DNA from: Pseudomonadota bacterium
GTDB taxonomy: Bacteria; Pseudomonadota; Gammaproteobacteria; Acidiferrobacterales; UBA6901
NCBI GenBank assembly: GCA_021785795.1
Contig: JAJYEK010000037.1
Span: 1 to 29,961 of the forward strand
Reading direction: 5' to 3'
DNA length: 29,961 nt
Shown piece by piece: positions 19,035 through 26,768 of the stretch. A program made the position numbers and the translations under genes. The notes beneath the pieces were generated by a model that was given only the letters and a program-made list of their open reading frames with translations, searched no databases and was not told where the DNA came from. Position 1 is the first letter of the stretch. Every line of letters starts with the position of its first letter.

Positions 19035-19667
19035 TCATTTCAGCTGCGGGATGATAACGGCAGTCAGTCCGTCAATCATAAACTGGACGGCAAGTGCAGC
19101 GAGTATGACACCAGATGTACGCGTGAAGGTGTTAGCACCAGTCTCTCCCATGAACCGCATGATCCGGGTTGCCAGCATGAGCGCTCCCAGCGCAAGCAGC
19201 AGCACCGCAAGCAGCACCAGCAGCTTGGCGACTGTCCCCATCAAGGTCTGCCCGGCAGTTCCCGACATCAGGAGTACCGTGGTGATCGCACCGGGGCCTG
19301 CGATCAGCGGCACCGCGAGCGGAAATACCGAAATGTCCTTGCGCTGTCCGGCCTCTTCCTGCTCGCGCTCGGTGGTCGACCGTAATCCCGATTGGCGCGC
19401 AAATACCATGTCAATCGCCAAGAGGAACAGCAGGGCGCCGCCGGCGATCCGGAATGCCGGCAATCCTATTCCCAGCGCATGCAACAGAGGTTTTCCCACG
19501 AACATGAAGACGAACAGAACCACTGCCGCCAGCATCGTGCCCCGCATCGCCATGCGTCGGCGGTAGCTTTCGGAGCCACCGAAGGTGAGGGCCGCAAATA
19601 TCGGCGCGAGCCCAATGGGATCGATTACCACAAATAGCATGACAAAAGTGTTGAAAATCCCGACCAT
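19035..19667 (-). CDS. MarC-family integral membrane protein
   Basis: Six-helix inner membrane protein of 210 residues from the MarC/YhgN family, whose transport substrate is not established. The ATG at 19667 places the typical start MVGIFNTFVMLFVVIDPIGL at the N-terminus; the open frame upstream is charged and unlike a membrane protein. Further signatures are the half-repeat FRIAGGALLFLLAIDM and FPLAVPLIAGPGAITTVL, where the paired DPIG and AGPGAI motifs mirror one another. It lies 10 bases before the QueC-like gene, so the pair may share a transcript. The 189 bases upstream show no gene. Confidence 0.9.
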   Translation of the reverse strand: MVGIFNTFVMLFVVIDPIGLAPIFAALTFGGSESYRRRMAMRGTMLAAVVLFVFMFVGKPLLHALGIGLPAFRIAGGALLFLLAIDMVFARQSGLRSTTEREQEEAGQRKDISVFPLAVPLIAGPGAITTVLLMSGTAGQTLMGTVAKLLVLLAVLLLALGALMLATRIMRFMGETGANTFTRTSGVILAALAVQFMIDGLTAVIIPQLK

Positions 19668-19856
19668 GGCCGGAGCTGTTCCGTATTTTCGTGCGGCCCG
19701 CGCGCCGCGCGACCGAATGTTATAGGAATTCCGGCAGCTCGCGAAGCACTTGCACCTGCCGTTCCCGCTGAAGATCCGGCGATTCCGGCAGACCGCCTGC
19801 AAGATCGGCTGTCCGTGACCGCTTGCGGCCCACCCAGACGGGTCCAATGACACCTG

Positions 19857-20159
19857 CTAGAGCGGTTTGCCGCAGTACCAGCAGATATCAAAAGCCCCCG
19901 GATTGTCTTCTCTGCAGAACCGGCAATGCCAGCTTGGCCGCGAAACCGGGCGCTCATAGTCGGCGATGATGCGTCGGGCACGCGGCGCGTCACATTCGTC
20001 CTCCAGCCATATCTCCGGGTAAACCTCGGAAAACGGCAGCTCTCCGAGACCCCCTTGGAGGTGCTCGTTGAGTATGCGGGTTTCAATTCCCGCTGCCGAC
20101 AGCATGCCCTTAATAAGATGGGCTTCCGGCAGATTGGCCGCGCTGTACAACCTTTGCAT
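19857..20159 (-). CDS. DUF2007 protein with C-terminal zinc ribbon
   Basis: A 100-residue cytosolic protein. Residues 1-70 fit the DUF2007 (putative signal-transducing) domain: MQRLYSAANLPEAHLIKGML, then AGIETRILNEH and PEIWLEDECDAPRARRII. The end is a compact zinc ribbon with C79, C82, C93 and C96 (CRFC and CWYC pairs). DUF2007 has a ferredoxin-like fold without known enzyme activity. It is followed on the same strand by marC, but 189 bases away. Confidence 0.82.
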   Translation of the reverse strand: MQRLYSAANLPEAHLIKGMLSAAGIETRILNEHLQGGLGELPFSEVYPEIWLEDECDAPRARRIIADYERPVSRPSWHCRFCREDNPGAFDICWYCGKPL

Positions 20160-20191
20160 AGGTGCCGCCTGCCAGCCGGGAATCGCGCCGC

Positions 20192-20503
20192 TCAGTCGTA
20201 GTGCTTATGCTCGGAGCGCCGCCGGCCGGCGCGCTGTATGACGACCCCGCGAACCCTATAGGGGTTGATCAGATCCATGGCAGGGTACGACGTATTCAGG
20301 GGTCTGAGAAAGTGACGACCGGATTCGATCCGCAGCTGGCTGAAAATGTGCTCGCCCTCGTACTCGACGATCACATAAGCGCCATCCCGAGCGGGAGATC
20401 CCGGATCGATGATGATGATGCAGCCGTCCCAGAACTCCGGCGCCATGCTGTCACCAACGACGCGCAGCGCATACGGCTCAAGCTCGCTACAGTCGCCACT
20501 CAT
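20192..20503 (-). CDS. Orphan S24 (LexA/UmuD-like) domain protein
   Basis: A 103-residue single domain resembling the C-terminal half of LexA and phage repressors. The serine motif is GDSM with S19, followed by FWDGCIIIIDPGS and GAYVIVEYEGEHIFSQL. In LexA the catalytic lysine occupies the place of S55 here, so Ser-Lys autocleavage is unlikely. No DNA-binding helix-turn-helix is attached. The C-terminus is basic (VVIQRAGRRRSEHKHYD). Its role is unknown; possibilities are a protein-binding domain or a partner for another S24 protein. It ends 32 bases upstream of the DUF2007 gene. Confidence 0.8.
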   Translation of the reverse strand: MSGDCSELEPYALRVVGDSMAPEFWDGCIIIIDPGSPARDGAYVIVEYEGEHIFSQLRIESGRHFLRPLNTSYPAMDLINPYRVRGVVIQRAGRRRSEHKHYD

Positions 20504-20615
20504 GAAGGTTCACCTCGGCCTCTTCCATCGGCGCCCAGCCAAAACGAAGTCTGACGTTAGCACAGGGCGCGGCAATGCCGCCAGTGTGGCTGTACTACCG
20601 CCAAGCTGCGGGGAC

Positions 20616-21587
20616 TCATCGCCTGCCCTTGTTTCGATCCGGTTCGCTACGCACACGGGGCCGGTCCTTCGGACCACCGCCCTGGCGGTGGGCGCGGGGG
20701 TGGGCACCGTCGTAGACATGGGCAAGGTGCTGAAAATCAAGATGGGTGTAGATCTGGGTTGTCGATATATGGGCATGACCGAGCAGCTCCTGGACCGCAC
20801 GCAGATCGCCGCTGGATTCGAGCAGATGACTTGCGAAGGAGTGACGCAGCATGTGCGGATGAACCGGCATCCCGATCCCCTGCCGGCGCGCCCAATGACG
20901 CAGGCGCAGCTGCACGGATCGGGCACCGAGACGCCGTCCGCCACGCCCGATGAACAGGGCCCGTTCACCGCGCAGGACGGCACCCGCCCGGGCCGGGACC
21001 CACCGCCTGACCGCATCCCCCGCAAAACGTCCGACCGGGACAATACGTGTCTTGCCACCCTTGCCCGTGACGCGCACCACCTTGGCGGCCAGATCCACAT
21101 CCGCCATGTCCAGCGATACCAGTTCCGCCAGCCGCAAACCTGACGAGTACAGCAGCTCCATGATGGCCCGGTCGCGGAGGGTGAGAAGATCGTCCCCGTC
21201 CGCCTGCACCAGGCGCGCGGCCTGATCCACACTCAAAGATTCAGGCAGTCGCTTGCGCGACTTGGGAGCGGCGACGCCGACAAATGGATTGGCGGATACC
21301 GTACCGCAACGCAGAAGATGGCGGTAAAACGACCGTGCCGCCGACAACCCGCGCCGGATGCTCTTGCCGTCGAGACCGGCCCGATGCAGATGGGCAACGT
21401 AGGCCAGGGCATGGCGACCGTCGAGCCCAGACCAAGCCCTGACCCCTGATTCATCACAGAAGACACGAAGACGCTCGAGATCCCGAGAGTAGCCGGTGAC
21501 GGTATGCGGTGAAAACCGCCGCTCGCTGCGCAGCGCCCCCAGGAAATCCCTGATCTGCTCCTGTCCCGGCAAGCGCGCCCCTGCCAT
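20616..21587 (-). CDS. xerC: Tyrosine recombinase XerC
   Basis: With XerD it resolves chromosome dimers at dif. The 323-residue protein has an N-terminal SAM-like core-binding domain (about 8-100) and a catalytic domain with R152 (SSGLRLAEL), K176 (TGKGGK), H245 and R248 (HMLRHSFAS), H271 (LLGHAHI) and the nucleophile Y280 (IYTHLD). A basic tail of about 30 residues (SEPDRNKGRR) follows. It is the third gene of dapF-DUF484-xerC; the start lies 17 bases after the DUF484 stop. This is a housekeeping recombinase, not a mobile-element integrase. Confidence 0.95.
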   Translation of the reverse strand: MAGARLPGQEQIRDFLGALRSERRFSPHTVTGYSRDLERLRVFCDESGVRAWSGLDGRHALAYVAHLHRAGLDGKSIRRGLSAARSFYRHLLRCGTVSANPFVGVAAPKSRKRLPESLSVDQAARLVQADGDDLLTLRDRAIMELLYSSGLRLAELVSLDMADVDLAAKVVRVTGKGGKTRIVPVGRFAGDAVRRWVPARAGAVLRGERALFIGRGGRRLGARSVQLRLRHWARRQGIGMPVHPHMLRHSFASHLLESSGDLRAVQELLGHAHISTTQIYTHLDFQHLAHVYDGAHPRAHRQGGGPKDRPRVRSEPDRNKGRR

Positions 21588-21604
21588 GCGACGCCGGCCC
21601 GGAG

Positions 21605-22330
21605 CTATAGCAGCGGCTCAAGCCGCGACGTCAGGATTTCGCCGAGTCGTGACAGATATACCGTGCCCATCTGCGGATTGAAACGCAGCGGGTCGGCGCT
21701 GCCGAGGCACATGATTCCGCGAATTTCGGCGCCGGACAGCAGCACCATCGCCGTGGAACGGATCGCTTGTGCCTGGCCCGCGAAGAGATAGTCCATGATA
21801 TCGGCGCCGTGTTTTGCGCCGCAAATCGGCTTTGGCGGCCCTGAAGCGGGCGCTCCGGCCCCGTTGAGCTGGCGCAGCAGCTGGTCAAATCGTTGATCGA
21901 AGGCATCAACAAGCTCAGGCCGCCCGCCCGGACGTTCGCCACCGCCCCTGAGTAGTATCACGACTGCATCGAGCTTGAACTGCTGACGAAGGATATCTCG
22001 CGCCGTACCCAGGGCCTCGTCGAGCGAGCCGCTCTCGATCATCGCCAGCGCAAAGCGATGCAGACGTTCGGCGAGTATATCGTTCTCGCGCGCGATGCTC
22101 AGAAGCTCGCGCAGCTGCTGTGACAACTCCTGGGTGCGGCTGCGCAATACCTGCACCTGACGTTCTATAAGGGACACGGCAGCTCCGGCCCCCGGATGCG
22201 GAACATTCAACCCTTCGAGAAGCTCCGGATAACGCAGGAAGTAGTCCGGATTGCTCTCCAGATAGCGGGCCACCGCATCTTCCCAGGATAGCTCTTTGTT
22301 CTGTTCTCCGCTCGACGGCATGTTGTTCAC
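21605..22330 (-). CDS. DUF484 family protein
   Basis: A 241-residue cytosolic protein of unknown function, always found between dapF and xerC in gammaproteobacteria. It has an N-terminal helical part with [33 protein letters not shown] coiled-coil follows ([20 protein letters not shown], about 52-85), and then a GAF-like domain (about 95-240) ending [20 protein letters not shown]. The GTG at 22330 is preferred over an ATG three codons in, because GGGGGAG lies five bases before it and it overlaps the dapF TGA as GTGA. Confidence 0.9.
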   Translation of the reverse strand: MNNMPSSGEQNKELSWEDAVARYLESNPDYFLRYPELLEGLNVPHPGAGAAVSLIERQVQVLRSRTQELSQQLRELLSIARENDILAERLHRFALAMIESGSLDEALGTARDILRQQFKLDAVVILLRGGGERPGGRPELVDAFDQRFDQLLRQLNGAGAPASGPPKPICGAKHGADIMDYLFAGQAQAIRSTAMVLLSGAEIRGIMCLGSADPLRFNPQMGTVYLSRLGEILTSRLEPLL

Positions 22331-23190
22331 CTTGTCTCCCCCTGTAGCGCCTGCAGGTCCACACGTCCGTCAAAAACCCGAGCAACGGGACCGGTCAACC
22401 AGACCGGTTCGCCCTCACCCTGCCAGACAACATGCATAAGTCCGCCACGCACCGAAACTTCGACCGCCGCATCGAGCAGGCCGCGCAGACGTCCGGCAAC
22501 GACGGCAGCGCAGGCGCCAGTACCGCAAGCAAGCGTCTCGCCGGCGCCACGTTCATACACGCGCAGCCGTATCCGGCCGCGATCCACGACCTGCATGTAA
22601 CCGGCGTTGGTGCGGCGCGGAAAGCGCGGGTGCGACTCTATCATGGACCCTTCACTGAGAACTGGCGCCCGGTCGACGTCCTCGACCAGTTGCACCGCGT
22701 GGGGATTGCCCATGGACAGCACGCTTACGGGCACGATCGCGCCACCAATATCCAAATCATAGACGATACCGTGACGCGGAATGCCTTCGGAGACAAACGG
22801 CACCTCCGACGGTTGCCAACGCGGCATCCCCATGTTCACCCTGACCTGACCATCGGGCTCGAGCCGGGGATAGATCATCCCGCCGCGCGTCTCCACGGCA
22901 ATCTCGTCCTTGTCGGTCAGGCCTTGGTCACGCACGAAACGCACGAAACAACGGGCGCCGTTGCCGCACTGCTCGACTTCTCCACCATCCGCGTTGAGGA
23001 TACGGTAGCGAAAGTCCGCATCCGGCCGCGTTGGACGCTCCACGATCAGGATCTGGTCGCAGCCGATTCCGGTGCGTCTGTGCGCCAGCGCGCGCGCCTG
23101 CTCCGCGGTCAGGCTGACATTCTGGTTGATGCCGTCGAAGACAACGAAATCATTACCCAGCCCGTGCATCTTGGCAAAATTGAGATACAT
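22327..23190 (-). CDS. dapF: Diaminopimelate epimerase
   Basis: Converts LL- to meso-diaminopimelate for peptidoglycan and lysine. The 287-residue enzyme carries both catalytic cysteines: C75 in EQCGNGARC and C222 in [11 protein letters not shown]. Other signatures are [31 protein letters not shown] and ERGAGET. The spacing between the lysA stop and this start is 102 bases. The stop overlaps the DUF484 start. Confidence 0.97.
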   Translation of the reverse strand: MYLNFAKMHGLGNDFVVFDGINQNVSLTAEQARALAHRRTGIGCDQILIVERPTRPDADFRYRILNADGGEVEQCGNGARCFVRFVRDQGLTDKDEIAVETRGGMIYPRLEPDGQVRVNMGMPRWQPSEVPFVSEGIPRHGIVYDLDIGGAIVPVSVLSMGNPHAVQLVEDVDRAPVLSEGSMIESHPRFPRRTNAGYMQVVDRGRIRLRVYERGAGETLACGTGACAAVVAGRLRGLLDAAVEVSVRGGLMHVVWQGEGEPVWLTGPVARVFDGRVDLQALQGETR

Positions 23191-23292
23191 TTATGCCTAG
23201 ATTACCCTGCTCCGGGCGACAAGGAAACCCGCGCCACGGGACCGGATGCCGCAGGGGACATGGACTACCGCCCGGGCACACCTGCCGCCCGT

Positions 23293-24552
23293 TCAATACT
23301 CCGGCAAAACGGACTCCAACGATAGAAGCTCGTCCACGGTTTCCCGCCGGCGAGCGACATGAAACCGGCCGTCATCCACCACGACCTCCGGGCAGCGCGG
23401 CCGGGTGTTGTATCCGGAACTCATGCTCGAGCCATAGGCTCCCGCGGAGCAGAGCGCGATCAGGTCGCCTGGCTCGACACGCAGGGCACGTGCATGCGCC
23501 AGAAAATCCCCGCTTTCGCAGACCGGACCCACGACATCGTAGGTCCGGGTTTCCCCGGCACGCTGCGACACGGGCACCACATCGTGCCAGGCGTCGTAAA
23601 GCGCCGGTCTGAGCAGATCGTTCATGGCGGCGTCGACGATGGCGAAGTTGCGGGTCTCGCCGTGCTTGAGATACTCCACCCGGGTCAGCAAAATCCCGGC
23701 ATTGCCGACAATCGCCCGTCCCGGCTCGATCAGAATGCGCAGCTTGCCGCCGCCGTAGCCATCCACGCCACGCACGAGCACGGAGACATACTCGTTCGGC
23801 GGTGGCGGCGTCTCATCGCGGTAGCGGATGCCCAGGCCGCCACCGAGGTCGACATGCCGCAGCTCGATGCCGGCGGAAGCGAGATCCCGGACAAGAGCCA
23901 TAACACGCGCCACAGCATCGGCAAACGGGGCCAATTCAGTCAGCTGGGAACCGATATGGCAATCAACACCGATGACCCGCAGGTGCCGGCTGTTCGCGGC
24001 CAGCCGGTAGGCTTCAATCGCCTCCGGCATGGCGACCCCGAACTTGCTCTCCTTTAACCCGGTGGCAATGTAAGGATGTGTGCGGGCATCCACATCCGGA
24101 TTGACACGCAACGATACGGGCGCCTGTCTGTCGAGCGCGCCAGCCACCCGATCCAGGCGCTCGAGTTCCGGCACGGACTCCACGTTGAAGCAATAGATTC
24201 CAAGTTGCAGCGCGCGACGCATCTCGTCTTCAGTCTTGCCGACACCGGAAAACACCACCCGGCCCGGATCACCTCCGGCGCGCAGTACGCGCTCGAGCTC
24301 ACCTCCCGACACGATATCGAAACCGGAGCCGATCCTGGCAAGCATGCTGAGCACCGCGAGATTCGAATTGGCCTTCACCGCATAGCACACGAGGTGGTCA
24401 CGGGCACCAAAAGCCCCATCCAGGCCGCGCCAGGCGGCTTCTATCGCCGCTCGTGAATATACGTAGCAGGGGGTGCCGACGCAGTCAGCGATTTCCGACA
24501 GCGCCACGTCCTCGGCATGCAGCCGGCCGTCGCGGTATGCGAATGGTTCCAT
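23293..24552 (-). CDS. lysA: Diaminopimelate decarboxylase
   Basis: PLP-dependent fold-III decarboxylase, the last step of lysine synthesis from meso-diaminopimelate. The start is placed at the ATG at 24552 (MEPFAYRDGRLHAEDVAL), 10 bases after the lptM stop; the longer frame would run back through lptM. The PLP lysine is K60 in CYAVKANSN. HIGSQL, DLGGGLGI and EPGRAIVGNAG form the phosphate and substrate sites. The decarboxylase Cys lies in GPVCESGDFLA, and GAYGSSMSSGYN is near the end. Total is 419 residues, a normal length. Confidence 0.96.
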   Translation of the reverse strand: MEPFAYRDGRLHAEDVALSEIADCVGTPCYVYSRAAIEAAWRGLDGAFGARDHLVCYAVKANSNLAVLSMLARIGSGFDIVSGGELERVLRAGGDPGRVVFSGVGKTEDEMRRALQLGIYCFNVESVPELERLDRVAGALDRQAPVSLRVNPDVDARTHPYIATGLKESKFGVAMPEAIEAYRLAANSRHLRVIGVDCHIGSQLTELAPFADAVARVMALVRDLASAGIELRHVDLGGGLGIRYRDETPPPPNEYVSVLVRGVDGYGGGKLRILIEPGRAIVGNAGILLTRVEYLKHGETRNFAIVDAAMNDLLRPALYDAWHDVVPVSQRAGETRTYDVVGPVCESGDFLAHARALRVEPGDLIALCSAGAYGSSMSSGYNTRPRCPEVVVDDGRFHVARRRETVDELLSLESVLPEY

Positions 24553-24562
24553 GGTGCGGGCT

Positions 24563-24715
24563 TCAGTGAGCGGACGTGGCATCCGAGGGGGCCTTGTGCG
24601 GTGCGGGCGGCGCCGGCAGGTAAAGCGGACCTTTAAGCCCGCAAGCCCCAAGACCCAGCGTGCCCAACAGGATGGTCAGAAGCGACAGGCGTACCGCAAG
24701 CCAGCGAAGTTTCAT
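24563..24715 (-). CDS. lptM: Small outer-membrane lipoprotein LptM (YifL/LppL type)
   Basis: A 50-residue lipoprotein found by translating the minus strand upstream of lysA. The signal peptide MKLRWLAVRLSLLTILLG ends in the lipobox LGAC with Cys 25. The mature end CGLKGPLYLP is the hallmark of LptM, which in E. coli assists oxidative maturation of the LptD LPS translocon. A short Pro/Ala tail follows. It lies immediately before lysA, as in Enterobacteria and Pseudomonas. Confidence 0.93.
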   Translation of the reverse strand: MKLRWLAVRLSLLTILLGTLGLGACGLKGPLYLPAPPAPHKAPSDATSAH

Positions 24716-24738
24716 ACGACACCCGCGATCGAAGAGGC

Positions 24739-24751
24739 GGCTAGTTTAGCC
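24739..24751 (-). promoter_or_regulatory. Candidate -10 region and inverted repeat upstream of lptM-lysA
   Basis: On the minus strand GGCTA-AAC-TAGCC forms a perfect 5-bp inverted repeat with TAAACT inside it, placed about 25 bases before the lptM ATG in the 153-base divergent gap with cyaY. The position suits a promoter -10, but no good -35 stands 16-18 bases upstream. Confidence 0.25.
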
Positions 24752-24868
24752 CGGCGCGGCGCAACGATAAACAGCAACCGGCGCGCAAGGTCTGCGCGAC
24801 CGCGCTTGGCGCCCCACCCGGGGCTCCGGTACCATCGGCTTCACGAACATCAGTCGGGGACGCTGACC

Positions 24869-25189
24869 ATGAACGAAGCGGAATTCAACCGGAAAGTCGA
24901 GAAGACGCTGCGGCGTATCGAGCAGGCCGTGGAAGACAGCGGCATAGACATAGAATTCGAGAATGCCGGAGACATTCTGACGCTGGATTTCACCGACGGC
25001 AGCAAGATCATCGTCAACAAGCAGGGTGCCGCTGCCCAGATCTGGGTCGCCGCCAGATCAGGCGGCTATCACTACAGCTACCGGGACACCACGGATCTGT
25101 GGGTGAATGATCAGAGCGGCGCGGAGCTGTTCGGCGAACTATCACGCTTCATCAGCGAGCAGGCCGGCGCCCCGGTGCGGATCGGCTGA
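24869..25189 (+). CDS. cyaY: Iron donor protein CyaY (bacterial frataxin)
   Basis: Frataxin homologue that binds iron and modulates IscS-IscU iron-sulfur assembly. The ATG at 24869 gives 106 residues, the usual length. The acidic first helix (MNEAEFNRKVEKTLRRIEQA, then EDSGIDIEFENAGDILTLDF) holds the iron-binding acidic ridge. The sheet has IIVNKQGAAAQIWVAARSGG and the conserved YSYRDTTDLW. It is divergent from lptM-lysA, a common gammaproteobacterial arrangement, and converges on the next gene with two bases between the two stop codons. Confidence 0.95.
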   Translation: MNEAEFNRKVEKTLRRIEQAVEDSGIDIEFENAGDILTLDFTDGSKIIVNKQGAAAQIWVAARSGGYHYSYRDTTDLWVNDQSGAELFGELSRFISEQAGAPVRIG

Positions 25190-25191
25190 AT

Positions 25192-25470
25192 CTACTCCCA
25201 CACGCCGTCACTGCGGGCGAAGACCGCAGGCTCGCCGCACTTGGGGCAGCTGATGCCCAGCACGTCATCCGCCAGAATCGTCACGCCCTCGTGGTAACAG
25301 GCGCCGCAGCGCGGAGTCGCGTTTTGCTGTACCCAGGTACTGCCGACCGATTTGCAATTGTCGCAGCAAAACAGCGCAAGATACGGAAAAGCGTGCTTGC
25401 CGCGACCCACTCCGATACCGGTTTCCTCATACCTGCAATACGGGCACCTGAAATCGACGAACCAACCCAT
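25192..25470 (-). CDS. Double zinc-ribbon hypothetical protein
   Basis: A 92-residue protein with metal-binding pairs: C9/C12 (CPYC), C35-C36/C39 (CCDNC), C55/C58 (CGAC) and C75/C78 (CPKC). This suggests two zinc-ribbon folds. There is no signal peptide or other domain. I know no function. It is convergent with cyaY. Confidence 0.75.
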   Translation of the reverse strand: MGWFVDFRCPYCRYEETGIGVGRGKHAFPYLALFCCDNCKSVGSTWVQQNATPRCGACYHEGVTILADDVLGISCPKCGEPAVFARSDGVWE

Positions 25471-25508
25471 TGGTCAAACCTTCGTGGTGGCGAATCCGGA
25501 AACAGACC

Positions 25509-25526
25509 TGCGCCCTGGTGGGCGCA
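25509..25526. repeat. 7-bp perfect inverted repeat in a 238-base divergent gap
   Basis: TGCGCCC-TGGT-GGGCGCA lies between the divergent zinc-ribbon and first slp genes. No T tract follows, so it is not a standard terminator; an operator is possible. The rest of the gap shows no gene. Confidence 0.35.
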
Positions 25527-25708
25527 CCGACCATTCTAGCCACGGACTGCCGGATCCGTCACCCCCTCCCATGCTGGACATGCGCCCTCGCGCTGGCCGC
25601 AAGCGACCGCGCTCCAGGTGCCGTACAACGGCCGCGGGAGGTAGAGGAGGTCTCCCCGGGGGGCCGGAGCGCTACCGCGAGACCTCGCGACGGAGTATCG
25701 TAGGGCGC

Positions 25709-26239
25709 ATGAAGCAGTCCCGTATTCTGTGCAGCCTCCTGCTGACCCTGGTACTGGCCGGCTGCGCTACGACTGTTCCCCGGTCCATCCGGGAAGCGGC
25801 ACCTGGCAACATTACGGTTGCCCAGGCGCGCGCCGCAGGCGCACGGCTGGTCGGCAGCCAGATACGCTGGGGCGGCACGATCGCCGACATCGAGAACCAT
25901 CCGACTGATACATGGATCGATGTCGTGGACCGTCCGCTGGAAAGCGACGGCCGGCCGCAGCAGACGGACCAGACGGGTGGACGGTTCCTGGTTCGGGTGG
26001 CAGGATTTCTGGACCCCTCGATCTATGGGCGAGGTCGGGACATTACGGTCAGCGGTACCCTGCTGGCGCCCCGCTCCCGCACCATCGGCGAGTACCCTTA
26101 TGTCTTTCCTGTAGTCAAAGCGGAGCAAGTGCATCTGTGGCCGCGCCCGGTTCCGGTACAGCACTATTACTACAGCCCCTTCTGGTCGGCTCCATGGTAT
26201 CCGTGGAGCTATCCCTTCCCCTACGACCCCTATTACTGA
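25709..26239 (+). CDS. Slp-family outer membrane lipoprotein (first copy)
   Basis: A 176-residue lipoprotein. The ATG at 25709 is chosen because it gives an N-terminal signal (MKQSRILCSLLLTLVLAGC) with lipidated Cys 19. The Slp core is AGARLVGSQIRWGGTIADIE (43-62), then RFLVRVAGFLDPSIYGRGRD and PVVKAEQVHLWPRP. Slp proteins are starvation/acid-inducible outer membrane lipoproteins in E. coli with unknown mechanism. The last 25 residues are very rich in Tyr, Trp and Pro and lie outside the family core. It is followed after 19 bases by a second copy. Confidence 0.88.
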   Translation: MKQSRILCSLLLTLVLAGCATTVPRSIREAAPGNITVAQARAAGARLVGSQIRWGGTIADIENHPTDTWIDVVDRPLESDGRPQQTDQTGGRFLVRVAGFLDPSIYGRGRDITVSGTLLAPRSRTIGEYPYVFPVVKAEQVHLWPRPVPVQHYYYSPFWSAPWYPWSYPFPYDPYY

Positions 26240-26258
26240 TTACGGACCGGCAAAAGCC

Positions 26259-26759
26259 ATGCGAATTCAGGCCGTTTGGCTTCTGTGCTTCTTCGGAGGG
26301 ATCCTGCTCGCAGGCTGTGCGACCCGGCCGCCATTTGAGCTGGCTGGCGTCGACACCGCGCTGACGCCGGCTCAGGCGGCGGCCGACATCGGCGCCGTAC
26401 GCAGCCGGCGGGTGGAGTGGGGCGGGGTCATTGTCGCCGCAAAGAACCTGGCTGACCGGACCAACCTGGAAGTGCTGGCTTATCCGCTGGACCGCTCGGC
26501 CCGGCCGGAACGTCGGAAATCCCCGCTTGGCCGCTTCATTCTCCAGCAGCGTGGCTATCTGGAAACAATCGATTATGCGCCGGGACGCCTGATCACTGCC
26601 GTCGGAACCGTCGTGGCGGCGCAGGAAGGGCATGTCGGCAAGGCGCCATACCGCTTCGCGGTGCTCAACGCCGAGCAATTACACCTGTGGCCCAAGAGGG
26701 ACCGCGTCGGCAGCAAACCCAGCGTCCAGTTCGGGGTCGGGATCGGCTATTTCCGCTGA
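26259..26759 (+). CDS. Slp-family outer membrane lipoprotein (second copy)
   Basis: A 166-residue paralogue of the preceding gene. It has a signal peptide with lipobox LLAGC (Cys 20), then VRSRRVEWGGVIVAAKNLAD, RFILQQRGYLETIDYAPGR and FAVLNAEQLHLWPKR, which align with the first copy. It has a short basic end, GSKPSVQFGVGIGYFR, and lacks the aromatic tail of its neighbour. The short spacing indicates one operon. Sequence divergence between the copies is high, so the duplication is old. Confidence 0.88.
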   Translation: MRIQAVWLLCFFGGILLAGCATRPPFELAGVDTALTPAQAAADIGAVRSRRVEWGGVIVAAKNLADRTNLEVLAYPLDRSARPERRKSPLGRFILQQRGYLETIDYAPGRLITAVGTVVAAQEGHVGKAPYRFAVLNAEQLHLWPKRDRVGSKPSVQFGVGIGYFR

Positions 26760-26768
26760 GGCCGCGAT

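Noticed and set aside
17465..19054. Plus-strand open frame of 529 codons
   Set aside because: It is the shadow of hslU, hslV and the QueC-like gene, with low-complexity, arginine-rich composition and no family match.
20616..21587. Tyrosine recombinase as a sign of a mobile element
   Set aside because: Its place after dapF and DUF484 and its length identify housekeeping XerC; no attachment site or cargo is seen.
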